A DNA stretch of 64,000 nt. Source: GCA-002793235 sp965267355. GTDB lineage: Bacteria; Bacteroidota; Bacteroidia; Flavobacteriales_E; Vicingaceae. Under the pieces are notes generated by a model that worked only from the letters and a program-made list of their open reading frames with translations, was not told the DNA's origin and ran no database searches. Location: assembly GCA_965267355.1 (NCBI GenBank), contig OZ253956.1, positions 1,736,001-1,800,000 of the forward strand, written 5' to 3'. The position numbers and the translations under genes were made by a program. Positions 9,000 through 17,241 of this stretch are shown here, piece after piece; position 1 is the stretch's first letter; each line of letters opens with the position of its first letter.

Positions 9000-9956
9000 A
9001 TGATGGATTTTAAGAATATGAATAGTGGACTTTTTACCTTAGCTCTTAAAAACTTTAAGTTATTATTGATTGTAGGGATAATTGCAGGGATATTATCCAT
9101 TGTATTCTCCTCAGCTACTTTTATACCACCAAAATTTAAGTCTTCAGCAATTGTTTACCCATCTAATTTAGGGGAATATTCAGAAGAAAGTCCAATTGAA
9201 CAAATGATGCAATGGTTTGAATCAGTTGAGATTAAAGACATGGTTATTGAAGAAAACAATCTTGCTGAGCATTATGAGATAGATAAAGAAGATCAATTGT
9301 ACGATTATTACATTCACGAAGAATATGATGAGAATATATCAGTAACAGAAACTAAATATGAATCTGCAGAAATAAATGTAATTGATGAGGATCCTAAAAA
9401 AGCATTTGAAATTGCTAACTCTATGATTGTTGCTTTTAATAAAGTAGTTAAAACTATTCATAAACAAAGAGCAATGGAAGATTTTATAGTAGCTGAAGAA
9501 CGTTTTAATAGAGTGTCAACTGAATTAGATTCTGTTTTAAAAGAGTTAAATAAAATTAGAGTTGAGTACAGCATTATTGATTATGCTACACAAGCTAAAG
9601 AGATTACGAGAGGATATTTAAAAACTATAGAAGGCGCTAACAAGTCAAATATTAATATTAAAGAAATTTTAAGACTGAAGGAGAACATTGAGAAAAAAGG
9701 GGGAGAGTTTATCTTATATGATCAAAGAGTTTATGATTTGCTGGATAATTATAAATATTGGCAAAATGAATATGAGAAAGCTTTAAGTAATGTAAATAGA
9801 GAAATAACTTATACCAATGTGGTAAGTGCTCCTAAAATACCTGTAAAGAAAGTTTATCCTGTAAGGTGGCTAATTGTGGTGATGTCAACCATAGGAGCTG
9901 TACTTTTTGCTTATATTCTATTACTTTATAAAGATAGATTAAAAAACACGAAATAA
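9000..9956 (+). CDS. Wzz-like chain-length determinant protein (second of two)
   Basis: A 318-residue protein with the same two-helix design as its upstream neighbour: an N-terminal helix (about residues 18-38), a helical periplasmic part, and a C-terminal helix starting VYPVRWLIVVMSTIGAVLFA. The sequence YPxRWLIV before the last helix is shared between the two copies, so they look like diverged tandem duplicates. The start is one of two adjacent ATG codons (9000 or 9003). It may form mixed oligomers with the first copy or act on a different glycan; the sequence does not decide. Confidence 0.83.
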   Translation: MMDFKNMNSGLFTLALKNFKLLLIVGIIAGILSIVFSSATFIPPKFKSSAIVYPSNLGEYSEESPIEQMMQWFESVEIKDMVIEENNLAEHYEIDKEDQLYDYYIHEEYDENISVTETKYESAEINVIDEDPKKAFEIANSMIVAFNKVVKTIHKQRAMEDFIVAEERFNRVSTELDSVLKELNKIRVEYSIIDYATQAKEITRGYLKTIEGANKSNINIKEILRLKENIEKKGGEFILYDQRVYDLLDNYKYWQNEYEKALSNVNREITYTNVVSAPKIPVKKVYPVRWLIVVMSTIGAVLFAYILLLYKDRLKNTK

Positions 9957-9959
9957 GCT

Positions 9960-11396
9960 GTGTTAAAATCTCTTAAGGCATATTGGATTTATATCGCTAG
10001 TTTTCTTTTTATTGTTCTCAATAGTTGGCTGGTTATACAAGAATTTTACTATTTGGCAATAGTACCTTTAGCTTTAGCCTTGGTATTTATGGCATTTTTC
10101 AACCTAGATAAACTCATGTGGTTTATTGTATTTACCACACCTTTATCCATAAACCTTGAGGAACTTGAAATAGGTGGAATAGGAATGTATATACCAACTG
10201 AGCCTCTGATGTTTGGTGTTATGCTCTTGTTTTTCTTTAAATTAATTCAAGAGAATTCTTTTGATAGTAAAATTATTAAACACCCCGTTACATTAGCAAT
10301 ATTAGTAAACTTGGTGTGGATTACTATTACATCTGTTACTTCAGAAATGCCTGTGGTTTCCTTAAAGTTTCTTTTAGCCAGAGTATGGTTTGTGGTTTGT
10401 TTTTATTTTATAGGTACACAACTGTTTGCCAAGGTAAGTAATTACAGGGTATTCTTTTTGGCTTATATCATTCCTCTAGTTGTTGTTATAACTTATGCTG
10501 TGATTCATTTATCAACTTACAATTTTGATCAAAAACCTGCCCATTGGGTAATGAATCCTTTTTATAAAGATCACACTTCTTATGGTGCAATATTAGCAAT
10601 GTATTTCCCTATATTATTTATCTTTTTTAATAAAAGAAATACATTAAGTATTCGAGTATTGTCAGTTTTTTTAATTGCTGTATTTACAGTGGGAATAATT
10701 TTATCCTATACAAGAGCTGCATGGATTAGTTTAGCTGGTGCATTAATTTTATTTTTTATTTATAAGTATAGAATTAAGTTTAAATTGTTACTTACGGTTG
10801 GGTTAACTTCATTACTCATTTTAGCTTTTAGCTGGAATACATTAATGATTAACTTAGAGAGAAATAGACAGGATTCATCAGACAAATTATCAGAACATTT
10901 AGAATCAATTTCAAATGTTTCATCGGATGCCTCAAACTTAGAGAGACTAAACAGATGGAGTTCTGCCTGGCGTATGTTTTTGGAGCGACCGGTTTTTGGT
11001 TGGGGCCCTGGAACATATATGTTTCAATATGCACCATTTCAAAAATCTGATGAAAAGACAATTATCAGTACTAATACAGGAGATATGGGGAACGCACATA
11101 GTGAGTATATTGGTCCATTAGCAGAATCTGGTTTAATTGGGATGATAACAGTTTTTATATTAGTAATTGTAGTTTTTTATCGAGGCTCTTTACTTTACCA
11201 TAAACTCCCAAAAGGAGAGCTTAAAACTGTTGTGTTAATGACACTCTTAGGTTTATTCACTTACGTTACACATGGTTTTTTAAACAATTACCTAGATACT
11301 GATAAAGCTTCAGTTCCGTTTTGGGGATTTATTGCGTTAATTGTTGCAATAGATGTTTATCATAGTAAGAATTTACTTGATTCTCATGCAGAGTAA
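9960..11396 (+). CDS. O-antigen ligase / Wzy-type polymerase family membrane protein
   Basis: A 478-residue membrane protein with 10-12 hydrophobic segments. The long periplasmic loop in the C-terminal half carries the signature RLNRWSSAWRMFLERPVFGWGPG followed by GNAHSEYIGPLAESGLIG, the pattern of the O-antigen ligase/Wzy_C domain with its conserved Arg and His. Ligases (WaaL) and polymerases (Wzy) share this domain and cannot be told apart here. The start is GTG, 3 bp after the second Wzz-like gene. The last 24 bp overlap the 3' end of the convergent phosphatase gene. Confidence 0.85.
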   Translation: MLKSLKAYWIYIASFLFIVLNSWLVIQEFYYLAIVPLALALVFMAFFNLDKLMWFIVFTTPLSINLEELEIGGIGMYIPTEPLMFGVMLLFFFKLIQENSFDSKIIKHPVTLAILVNLVWITITSVTSEMPVVSLKFLLARVWFVVCFYFIGTQLFAKVSNYRVFFLAYIIPLVVVITYAVIHLSTYNFDQKPAHWVMNPFYKDHTSYGAILAMYFPILFIFFNKRNTLSIRVLSVFLIAVFTVGIILSYTRAAWISLAGALILFFIYKYRIKFKLLLTVGLTSLLILAFSWNTLMINLERNRQDSSDKLSEHLESISNVSSDASNLERLNRWSSAWRMFLERPVFGWGPGTYMFQYAPFQKSDEKTIISTNTGDMGNAHSEYIGPLAESGLIGMITVFILVIVVFYRGSLLYHKLPKGELKTVVLMTLLGLFTYVTHGFLNNYLDTDKASVPFWGFIALIVAIDVYHSKNLLDSHAE

Positions 11397-12596
11397 CGCT
11401 ATATCATCATGATACTCTTCATCTTCTTTATAAATGTCTAAAGTAGAAGTGATTGCTGATACTATATTGTTTGTTTTTTCTTCTTTGTTTTTCAGTACAG
11501 ATAATTTCATATTTTCTATACCAAATTCCATTTTATTTTTATTAGTTTGTTCTATAACTCCATCAGTATAGCAGGTTAATATAGCATCTTTAGGGATAGT
11601 GATGTTTTTTTCAGTTACACTAGGAAGATTTTCAAAAACACCTAAAACTGTGCTACCCTCAAACAATTTTTGAAATTGATGACCTACTAGCAAAACCGGT
11701 GGGTTATGCCCAGCATTGATAAATTGTAGGTTGCGAGTTTGTAAATTGTACTTTCCAATAAATGCGGTAATGAATTTTTCTCGATTGGCATTGGCCAGTA
11801 TGTTTTTATTTAACTCTATTACTAATTCAGATAGAGAAGAAGTTCTTTTAATAAGGGAACGTAAACTTGCCTGGAAGTTAGACATTAGTAATGCTGCAGG
11901 GACACCTTTACCCGAAACATCAGCAATACAAAAAGCAATTTCATCACGGTTTAATTCTATAAAATCGTAATAATCACCTCCAACTAATTGATGAGGTTTA
12001 TAGCTTGCAGCAACTTCTATTTCATTGTTGTCAGGTAAATTTTTCGGAAACAGCATTACTTGCATTTCAGATGCCAATTCCATTTCTTTTTTAATGGCAA
12101 TTTGTTCTAAATTTTCTTTGTATAAGCGTTTGTTTTCAATGGCAACAATAATAATGTTAGTTAGTGTTTGTATGAAAGTTAAATGCTTGATTATTGGACT
12201 AACCTCAATCTTTTCACCATCAAAGTCACCAAGTAATAAGTATGCCAACGGTTTGTTTTTATGAAAAACGGGAACAATTACATCGAAAGGTTTTAATTTA
12301 TTGTTCTCAACATTAGATAAAACTGTAATTTCTTCAATACTAATTAAATCATCTTCAACAATAATATTGTTGCAACCTGTTCCAATACATAAGTCTTGCG
12401 ACCAATCTTTATTGTTATGACTAAAAAGTAACAGTTTACCAATTTTCAGTTCTTCTAAAAGGACATGCTTGTAGATACTTAAGAGCTCTTCTTTTGATAA
12501 GTTATTGTTAATTCCTTTTGTTACTTCTAACAGGGTGTCTAACTTGAATTTACCAAGCTGAAGCCTTTTCTTAGTATTTACAGACTGTTTACTCAT
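11373..12596 (-). CDS. GAF plus PP2C/SpoIIE-type serine phosphatase (RsbU-like)
   Basis: The N-terminal 180 residues look like a GAF-type sensor domain, followed by a short coiled helix (KENLEQIAIKKEMELASEMQ) and a SpoIIE/PP2C phosphatase domain from about residue 190. The metal-binding motifs are VGGDYYDFIE, FCIADVSGKGVPAALLMS, NAGHNPPVLL, LTCYTDGVIE and the final YHDDIALL. Such enzymes dephosphorylate anti-anti-sigma factors or other regulators. I see no receiver domain, membrane helix, or anti-sigma/antagonist gene nearby, so the target is unknown. It overlaps the upstream convergent gene by 24 bp. Confidence 0.88.
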   Translation of the reverse strand: MSKQSVNTKKRLQLGKFKLDTLLEVTKGINNNLSKEELLSIYKHVLLEELKIGKLLLFSHNNKDWSQDLCIGTGCNNIIVEDDLISIEEITVLSNVENNKLKPFDVIVPVFHKNKPLAYLLLGDFDGEKIEVSPIIKHLTFIQTLTNIIIVAIENKRLYKENLEQIAIKKEMELASEMQVMLFPKNLPDNNEIEVAASYKPHQLVGGDYYDFIELNRDEIAFCIADVSGKGVPAALLMSNFQASLRSLIKRTSSLSELVIELNKNILANANREKFITAFIGKYNLQTRNLQFINAGHNPPVLLVGHQFQKLFEGSTVLGVFENLPSVTEKNITIPKDAILTCYTDGVIEQTNKNKMEFGIENMKLSVLKNKEEKTNNIVSAITSTLDIYKEDEEYHDDIALLCMRIK

Positions 12597-12643
12597 TTAA
12601 TTCCGAAGATATAATTTTTTAGATGATTATAAAAATACAGCAT

Positions 12644-12675
12644 AAAAAAACCGTCTGAGCTCAGACGGTTTTTTT
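12644..12675. terminator. Perfect palindromic bidirectional terminator
   Basis: A 32-bp perfect inverted repeat: seven A, the core CCGTCTGAG/CTCAGACGG, and seven T. Read on either strand it gives a GC-rich stem followed by a T run. It lies just downstream of the outer-membrane protein gene on the minus strand and separates it from the phosphatase gene. Confidence 0.85.
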
Positions 12676-12693
12676 ATTAGTAAGGTTGTATTA

Positions 12694-13254
12694 TTAAAAA
12701 TTGTAAGCTGCTCTTAACCCTAAGTAGTCAAGATTTCCTCCATTTAAGGTTACAATATTATATCGAAGTCCTAAATCAATATTTTCATTTACTAAAAAGC
12801 CTGCACCGACAGCATAGCTCAAACCTGTTTTACTATAATCAAAAGTTTCTGTTCTCGTAGTAGTTTGAAAAGTCACAGGATCAAAATCAATAGTTTCGAA
12901 ATCAAAAGAATACTTAAACATGGTGAATCCTAATTGACCATGAAGATATACCCCCCCCTCATTTGAATCAAAATAATATTTATATCCTGCTTGGATTGGT
13001 ATCATAGATGCAGATCCATTATCGCCAAGACTATTGTCCATAGTAAGAATGATATAACCTAACCTACCAGTTATTCCAGCATTATCTCCCATAAGTGATT
13101 CTATACCACCAGTAACACCAAATCCAACACCAAACCCATTGTCCAACGATGTTCCCACTTCTAGACCAACCGAAGGTCTAATTTGTGCTTTTGAATCAAG
13201 AGATAAAATGGTTAGTAAAGCAATTGCAAAAGTAACTTTCACTAAGTTTTTCAT
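12694..13254 (-). CDS. Outer-membrane beta-barrel protein, porin/OmpA-barrel-like
   Basis: A 186-residue protein with a signal peptide ending in LDSKAQ and a mature part rich in Gly and aromatic residues in alternating strands (SVGLEVGTSLDNGFGVGFGVTG, AGYKYYF, VGAGFLVNENIDLGLRY), ending in LGLRAAYNF. A final aromatic residue and this strand pattern are typical of small outer-membrane barrels. No ligand can be proposed. It has its own terminator and spacers on both sides, so it is probably a single-gene unit. Confidence 0.78.
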   Translation of the reverse strand: MKNLVKVTFAIALLTILSLDSKAQIRPSVGLEVGTSLDNGFGVGFGVTGGIESLMGDNAGITGRLGYIILTMDNSLGDNGSASMIPIQAGYKYYFDSNEGGVYLHGQLGFTMFKYSFDFETIDFDPVTFQTTTRTETFDYSKTGLSYAVGAGFLVNENIDLGLRYNIVTLNGGNLDYLGLRAAYNF

Positions 13255-13339
13255 AATTAGAGTTTTTAAGTTAAGGATATAAATATAGTATTTTAACCAT
13301 GATTAAAAAAAGAGGAAATTATTTTTAATAGAATTTTAA

Positions 13340-13906
13340 TTAAGATTTAACTCTTTCCGAATAATCTCCCGAAGTTGTACTAATTTTTATTACATCCCCT
13401 TCATTAATAAAAAGTGGAACTCTTACCTCAGCACCAGTTTCAACGGTAGCTGGTTTAAATGCATTAGTAGCAGTATTGCCTTTTTCTCCTGGCTCAGTAA
13501 AGGTTATTTCTAACTCTACTGATGCTGGTAATTCACACACTAGTGGGGTTTCTTCTTCTGCATCAAAAATTATCTCAGCATAATTACCTTCTTTTAAAAA
13601 TTGGGGTGCGTTAATAATACTTTCTTTAATGAAAGTTTGCTCATAGGTTTCATCATTCATAAAATGATAACCTGATTCATCTTTGTATAAAAACTGATAC
13701 TTTCTTCTTTCTACTCTTACTGGCTCAATTTTATGTCCAGATGGGAAAGTATTGTCAATTACTTTTCCTGTTTCAATGTTTTTTAGCTTCGTTCTAACAA
13801 ACGCAGGACCTTTTCCTGGTTTTACATGTTGAAACTCAGTGATTGTGTATAAACCATGGTTATATTTTATACATAACCCATTTTTTATATCTGCAGTAGT
13901 TGCCAT
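13340..13906 (-). CDS. efp: Translation elongation factor P
   Basis: EF-P relieves ribosome stalling at consecutive prolines. The KOW-like N-terminal domain has the loop KPGKGPAFVRTKLKN with Lys32 at the tip, the residue modified in several lineages. The middle and C-terminal OB domains end in the family signature GDVIKISTTSGDYSERV. The protein has 188 residues, as usual. It is the last gene of the lpxD-lpxC/fabZ-lpxA run, 12 bp after lpxA. I see no modification enzyme (EpmA, EarP) in the window. Confidence 0.96.
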   Translation of the reverse strand: MATTADIKNGLCIKYNHGLYTITEFQHVKPGKGPAFVRTKLKNIETGKVIDNTFPSGHKIEPVRVERRKYQFLYKDESGYHFMNDETYEQTFIKESIINAPQFLKEGNYAEIIFDAEEETPLVCELPASVELEITFTEPGEKGNTATNAFKPATVETGAEVRVPLFINEGDVIKISTTSGDYSERVKS

Positions 13907-13918
13907 ATTCTTTCAATT

Positions 13919-14698
13919 TTAAATCGGACCTTTCATTATACCCTTATCAGATTCAGCAATAAAATCTAATACTTGTTTTTTTTCAGCACTGTCAGGTAAT
14001 TCTTCTTCAATAGATTTTACTCCTGAACTAACTGTATTGTTAAGTACATAAAGGTTTCTATAAATATCTTCTATATTTTTAATTTGTTCATCAGAGAAGC
14101 CTCTTCTTCTTAGTCCAACTGCGTTAATACCCGCATAAGAAATAGGTTCACGAGCAGCTCTAACGTAAGGAGGTACATTTTTTCTTACTAAAGTGCCACC
14201 AGCTATAAAAGAGTGGGCACCAATTCTAATAAATTGCTGAGTACCAACTTTTCCCTCCATAATTACATAATCTTCAATAACATTATGTCCAGATAAACCA
14301 ACATAATTAGCTAATATACAATTGTTCCCAACCACACAATCGTGTGCAATGTGAACATAGCCCATAATTAGACAATTGCTTCCAACTTTTGTAGTCATTC
14401 TATCGGTAGTACCTCTATGAATGGTTACACACTCCCTGATTACTGTATTGTCACCAATCTCGGAGGTTGTGTATTCGTTATTAAATTTTAAATCTTGAGG
14501 AACAGCTGATATTACTGCTCCAGGAAATATTTTACAGTTTTTACCAATTCTTGCTCCGTCAAAGATGGTTACATTAGAACCTATCCATGTACCGTCACCA
14601 ATTTCCACATCCTTACTAATAGAAGTAAATGGTTCAATAATAACATTGTCTCCAATTTTAGCTTCAGGATGAATGTTTGTGTTTGGAAATCTTTCCAT
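13919..14698 (-). CDS. lpxA: UDP-N-acetylglucosamine O-acyltransferase
   Basis: The first enzyme of lipid A synthesis transfers a 3-hydroxyacyl chain from ACP to UDP-GlcNAc. The protein is a left-handed beta-helix of hexapeptide repeats (I-G-D-x-x-x pattern through residue 180), followed by a helical C-terminal domain. The catalytic His lies in the MGYVHIAHDCVVGNNC segment, and the GLRRRGFSDEQI motif opens the C-terminal part. At 259 residues it has the normal length. It follows lpxC/fabZ by 35 bp in the same direction. Confidence 0.95.
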   Translation of the reverse strand: MERFPNTNIHPEAKIGDNVIIEPFTSISKDVEIGDGTWIGSNVTIFDGARIGKNCKIFPGAVISAVPQDLKFNNEYTTSEIGDNTVIRECVTIHRGTTDRMTTKVGSNCLIMGYVHIAHDCVVGNNCILANYVGLSGHNVIEDYVIMEGKVGTQQFIRIGAHSFIAGGTLVRKNVPPYVRAAREPISYAGINAVGLRRRGFSDEQIKNIEDIYRNLYVLNNTVSSGVKSIEEELPDSAEKKQVLDFIAESDKGIMKGPI

Positions 14699-14733
14699 AA
14701 AGTTTCTTAAGTTTTTGCGAAGATAATCTTTTA

Positions 14734-16152
14734 TTATTGAACTTCCTCAGCAACTTTAGCTTCTACGTTTTTATCTTTAACTACTTGAGCCATTAATTCT
14801 GCTTCAAGACAAATTTGACCATTAACGTAGCCCTTCCCTCCCATATGAACGATTCCTCTTCTTATTGGGGTTAATAGGTGTAAATCAAAAATAATGGTAT
14901 CTCCTGGAATTACTTTACGCTTAAACTTTACATTGTCAATTTTCATAAAGTAGGTGCTGTAGTTTTCTGGATCGGGAACCTGACTTAAAACTAAAATTCC
15001 ACCAGCTTGTGCCATAGCTTCAACTTGTAAAACTCCTGGCATTACAGGGTTACCTGGGAAATGTCCTAAAAATTGATGTTCGTTTTGAGTAATGTTTTTT
15101 ACACCAACAATATGACTTTCCGATATTTCCATAATTTTATCTACCAGTAAGAATGGATACCTGTGAGGTAGTAATTTTTCGATATCATTAATATCGTAAA
15201 CAGGTTCTTTGGTTAAATCAATGTTAGGCCCTTGTTTTTCTTGTTTTTTAATTTCTTTTTTTATCAGTTTGGCAAAGTCAACATTGCCTTTATGGCCAGG
15301 GCGAGCAGCTAAAATATGTCCTTTAATTGGTCTGCCAACTAAAGCTAAATCTCCAACAATATCTAGTAACTTGTGTCTTGCTGGTTCATTTTGAAAATGA
15401 AGTTTAATGTTATTTAAAACTCCTGCTTCTTCAACTTTCATATGTGGTTTTCCGAGTAAATCAGCAATTTCATCAATTTTTTCCTGAGGCATTACTTCAT
15501 CTACTAAAACGATAGCATTATCTATATCTCCACCCTTTATTAATCCATTTTTTGCTAATATTTCAAGCTCTCTTAAGAAGACAAAAGTTCTGCATTTTGC
15601 AATTTCGTTTTCAAACTCTCCAGTATGATACATGTGAGCGTGCTGAGTACCTAGCAAATCCGAATTATAATCAACCATAACGGTTAGTCTAAAGTCATTT
15701 TGAGGTACGGCTAACATCTCTGTATGCCTTTCAAGATCTTCGTAAGTAAGGTTTTCGGTAACTACAAAATAATCTTTATCAGCATCTTGTTCAACTATAC
15801 CAACTCTGTTAATGGCTTCTACAAAAGGGTAAGCGCTACCATCCATTATTGGTATTTCAGGGCCATCTAATTGAATTAAGGCATTATCAATTTCTAATCC
15901 ATAAAGTGCTGCTAAAATATGCTCGGTTGTGCTTACTCTAACGCCATTTTTCTCTAAGCTAGTACTTCTTGATGTGTCAACCACTAAATCAGCATCAGCA
16001 TTAATTATTGGCTCGCCTTTTATATCGGTACGTTGAAATTTAAAACCATGATTGGCATTAGCAGGATTAACAGTTAATTTAACTTTTTCTCCTGTATGCA
16101 AACCAATTCCTATTAACGAAAAAGATTCTTTTATTGTTTTTTGTTTAGCCAT
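14734..16152 (-). CDS. lpxC/fabZ: Bifunctional UDP-3-O-acyl-GlcNAc deacetylase / 3-hydroxyacyl-ACP dehydratase
   Basis: A 472-residue fusion known from Bacteroidetes. Residues 1 to about 300 are LpxC, the zinc deacetylase that commits lipid A synthesis, with TTEHILAALYGLEIDN (zinc His) and HKLLDIVGDLALVG plus GHILAARPGH. From about residue 315 the protein is FabZ, the fatty-acid synthase dehydratase, with LLPHRYPFLLVD and the catalytic GHFPGNPVMPGVLQVEAMAQ. Fusing the two links lipid A commitment and fatty-acid elongation, which compete for 3-hydroxyacyl-ACP. The start overlaps lpxD by 8 bp. Confidence 0.96.
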   Translation of the reverse strand: MAKQKTIKESFSLIGIGLHTGEKVKLTVNPANANHGFKFQRTDIKGEPIINADADLVVDTSRSTSLEKNGVRVSTTEHILAALYGLEIDNALIQLDGPEIPIMDGSAYPFVEAINRVGIVEQDADKDYFVVTENLTYEDLERHTEMLAVPQNDFRLTVMVDYNSDLLGTQHAHMYHTGEFENEIAKCRTFVFLRELEILAKNGLIKGGDIDNAIVLVDEVMPQEKIDEIADLLGKPHMKVEEAGVLNNIKLHFQNEPARHKLLDIVGDLALVGRPIKGHILAARPGHKGNVDFAKLIKKEIKKQEKQGPNIDLTKEPVYDINDIEKLLPHRYPFLLVDKIMEISESHIVGVKNITQNEHQFLGHFPGNPVMPGVLQVEAMAQAGGILVLSQVPDPENYSTYFMKIDNVKFKRKVIPGDTIIFDLHLLTPIRRGIVHMGGKGYVNGQICLEAELMAQVVKDKNVEAKVAEEVQ

Positions 16153-17179
16153 CCTTATTTACTTTTCTTTCTAACTCGTTTAATCTTTTTATAATATCTG
16201 GTAAGTTTTTAAAACCAGCATAAGCCCTATAAAATTCTTTAATATCCATTGCCGGTGATCCTTGTAGGTCGGTATTATCAGCAATGCTTTTAGAAATACC
16301 TGATTGAGCAGCTACTTTAACATTGTCACCTAAGGTAATATGCCCTGTAACTCCAACCTGCCCACCAAACATGCAATATTTTCCAATTTTTGTAGAACCT
16401 GCAATACCTGTTTGACCAGCAACAACAGAATTGTCGCCTATTACAACATTATGTGCAACATGCACTAAGTTATCTAATTTAACTCCTTTTTTAATCACGG
16501 TTGACCCCATTGTAGCTCTATCAATGGTGCAGTTAGCCCCAATATCAACATGATCTTCTATAATTACATTTCCTATTTGTGCAACTTTATTGTATTCGTT
16601 TTCGCTATTTGGTGCAAAACCAAAGCCATCAGAACCTATTATACTACCTGCATGGAAGGTGCAATTAGCCCCAATTTGGCAATCGTGATATATTTTTACA
16701 CCACTAAAAACCATGGTATTATCACCAATTGTTACGTTATCTCCAATAAAAGCGTGAGGGTAAATTTTTACATTGTTGCCAATTTTAGCATTTTCACTAA
16801 TGTAGGCGAAACCGGCAATGTAAACATTTTCACCAATTTTAGCACTGTTATCAATAAATGCTAATTCTTCAATTCCACTTTTGTTGTGCTTAAACTGGTT
16901 GTAGGTATCTAATAGTTTAGCAAAACACTCGTAAGCGTTATCAACTTTAATTAACGTACAAGTGTCTTTAACAGGTTTGGCAGGAATAAAATCTCTGTTT
17001 ATAATAACAATGGAAGCATCAGTTGTGTATAGATGCTCTTCGTAAGCAAGATTAGCCAAAAAAGAAAGTGATTGATTTTCACCTTCTTCAATTTTTGATA
17101 ATTTGTTTACTACTGCGTTGGCATTGCCAATTACTTCTCCATTAAGTAATTCTGCTATCTGATTTGCCGAAAATTCCAT
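16145..17179 (-). CDS. lpxD: UDP-3-O-(3-hydroxyacyl)glucosamine N-acyltransferase
   Basis: LpxD adds the second acyl chain in lipid A synthesis. A short N-terminal uridine-binding domain (EFSANQIAELLNGEVIG, LSFLAN) is followed by many hexapeptide repeats of the left-handed beta-helix; the catalytic His is in LDNLVHVAHNVVIGDN. The frame is open to a TTG at 17188, but that codon lies inside a -7 box on this strand, and family members usually begin as this protein does from ATG at 17179, giving 344 residues. First gene of the lpx-efp run; the mRNA leader would be almost absent. Confidence 0.94.
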   Translation of the reverse strand: MEFSANQIAELLNGEVIGNANAVVNKLSKIEEGENQSLSFLANLAYEEHLYTTDASIVIINRDFIPAKPVKDTCTLIKVDNAYECFAKLLDTYNQFKHNKSGIEELAFIDNSAKIGENVYIAGFAYISENAKIGNNVKIYPHAFIGDNVTIGDNTMVFSGVKIYHDCQIGANCTFHAGSIIGSDGFGFAPNSENEYNKVAQIGNVIIEDHVDIGANCTIDRATMGSTVIKKGVKLDNLVHVAHNVVIGDNSVVAGQTGIAGSTKIGKYCMFGGQVGVTGHITLGDNVKVAAQSGISKSIADNTDLQGSPAMDIKEFYRAYAGFKNLPDIIKRLNELERKVNKDG

Positions 17180-17185
17180 TAGCCC

Positions 17186-17193
17186 CAAATGTA
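17186..17193 (-). promoter_or_regulatory. Putative -7 box (TACATTTG) for the lpxD-lpxC/fabZ-lpxA-efp run
   Basis: On the minus strand the bases read TACATTTG, matching TAnnTTTG. The box ends 6 bases before the ATG of lpxD at 17179, so the transcript would start within a few bases of the start codon. No clear -33 element. Confidence 0.5.
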
Positions 17194-17241
17194 CTGCTTT
17201 ACCTGCAATTAAGCTAATTATTTAAGATAGTTTTTAACTGT

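Noticed and set aside
12644..12675. Palindrome considered as an operator or a transposon end
   Set aside because: The GC core with A and T runs and its place after a stop codon are those of a bidirectional terminator; no target duplication or transposase nearby.
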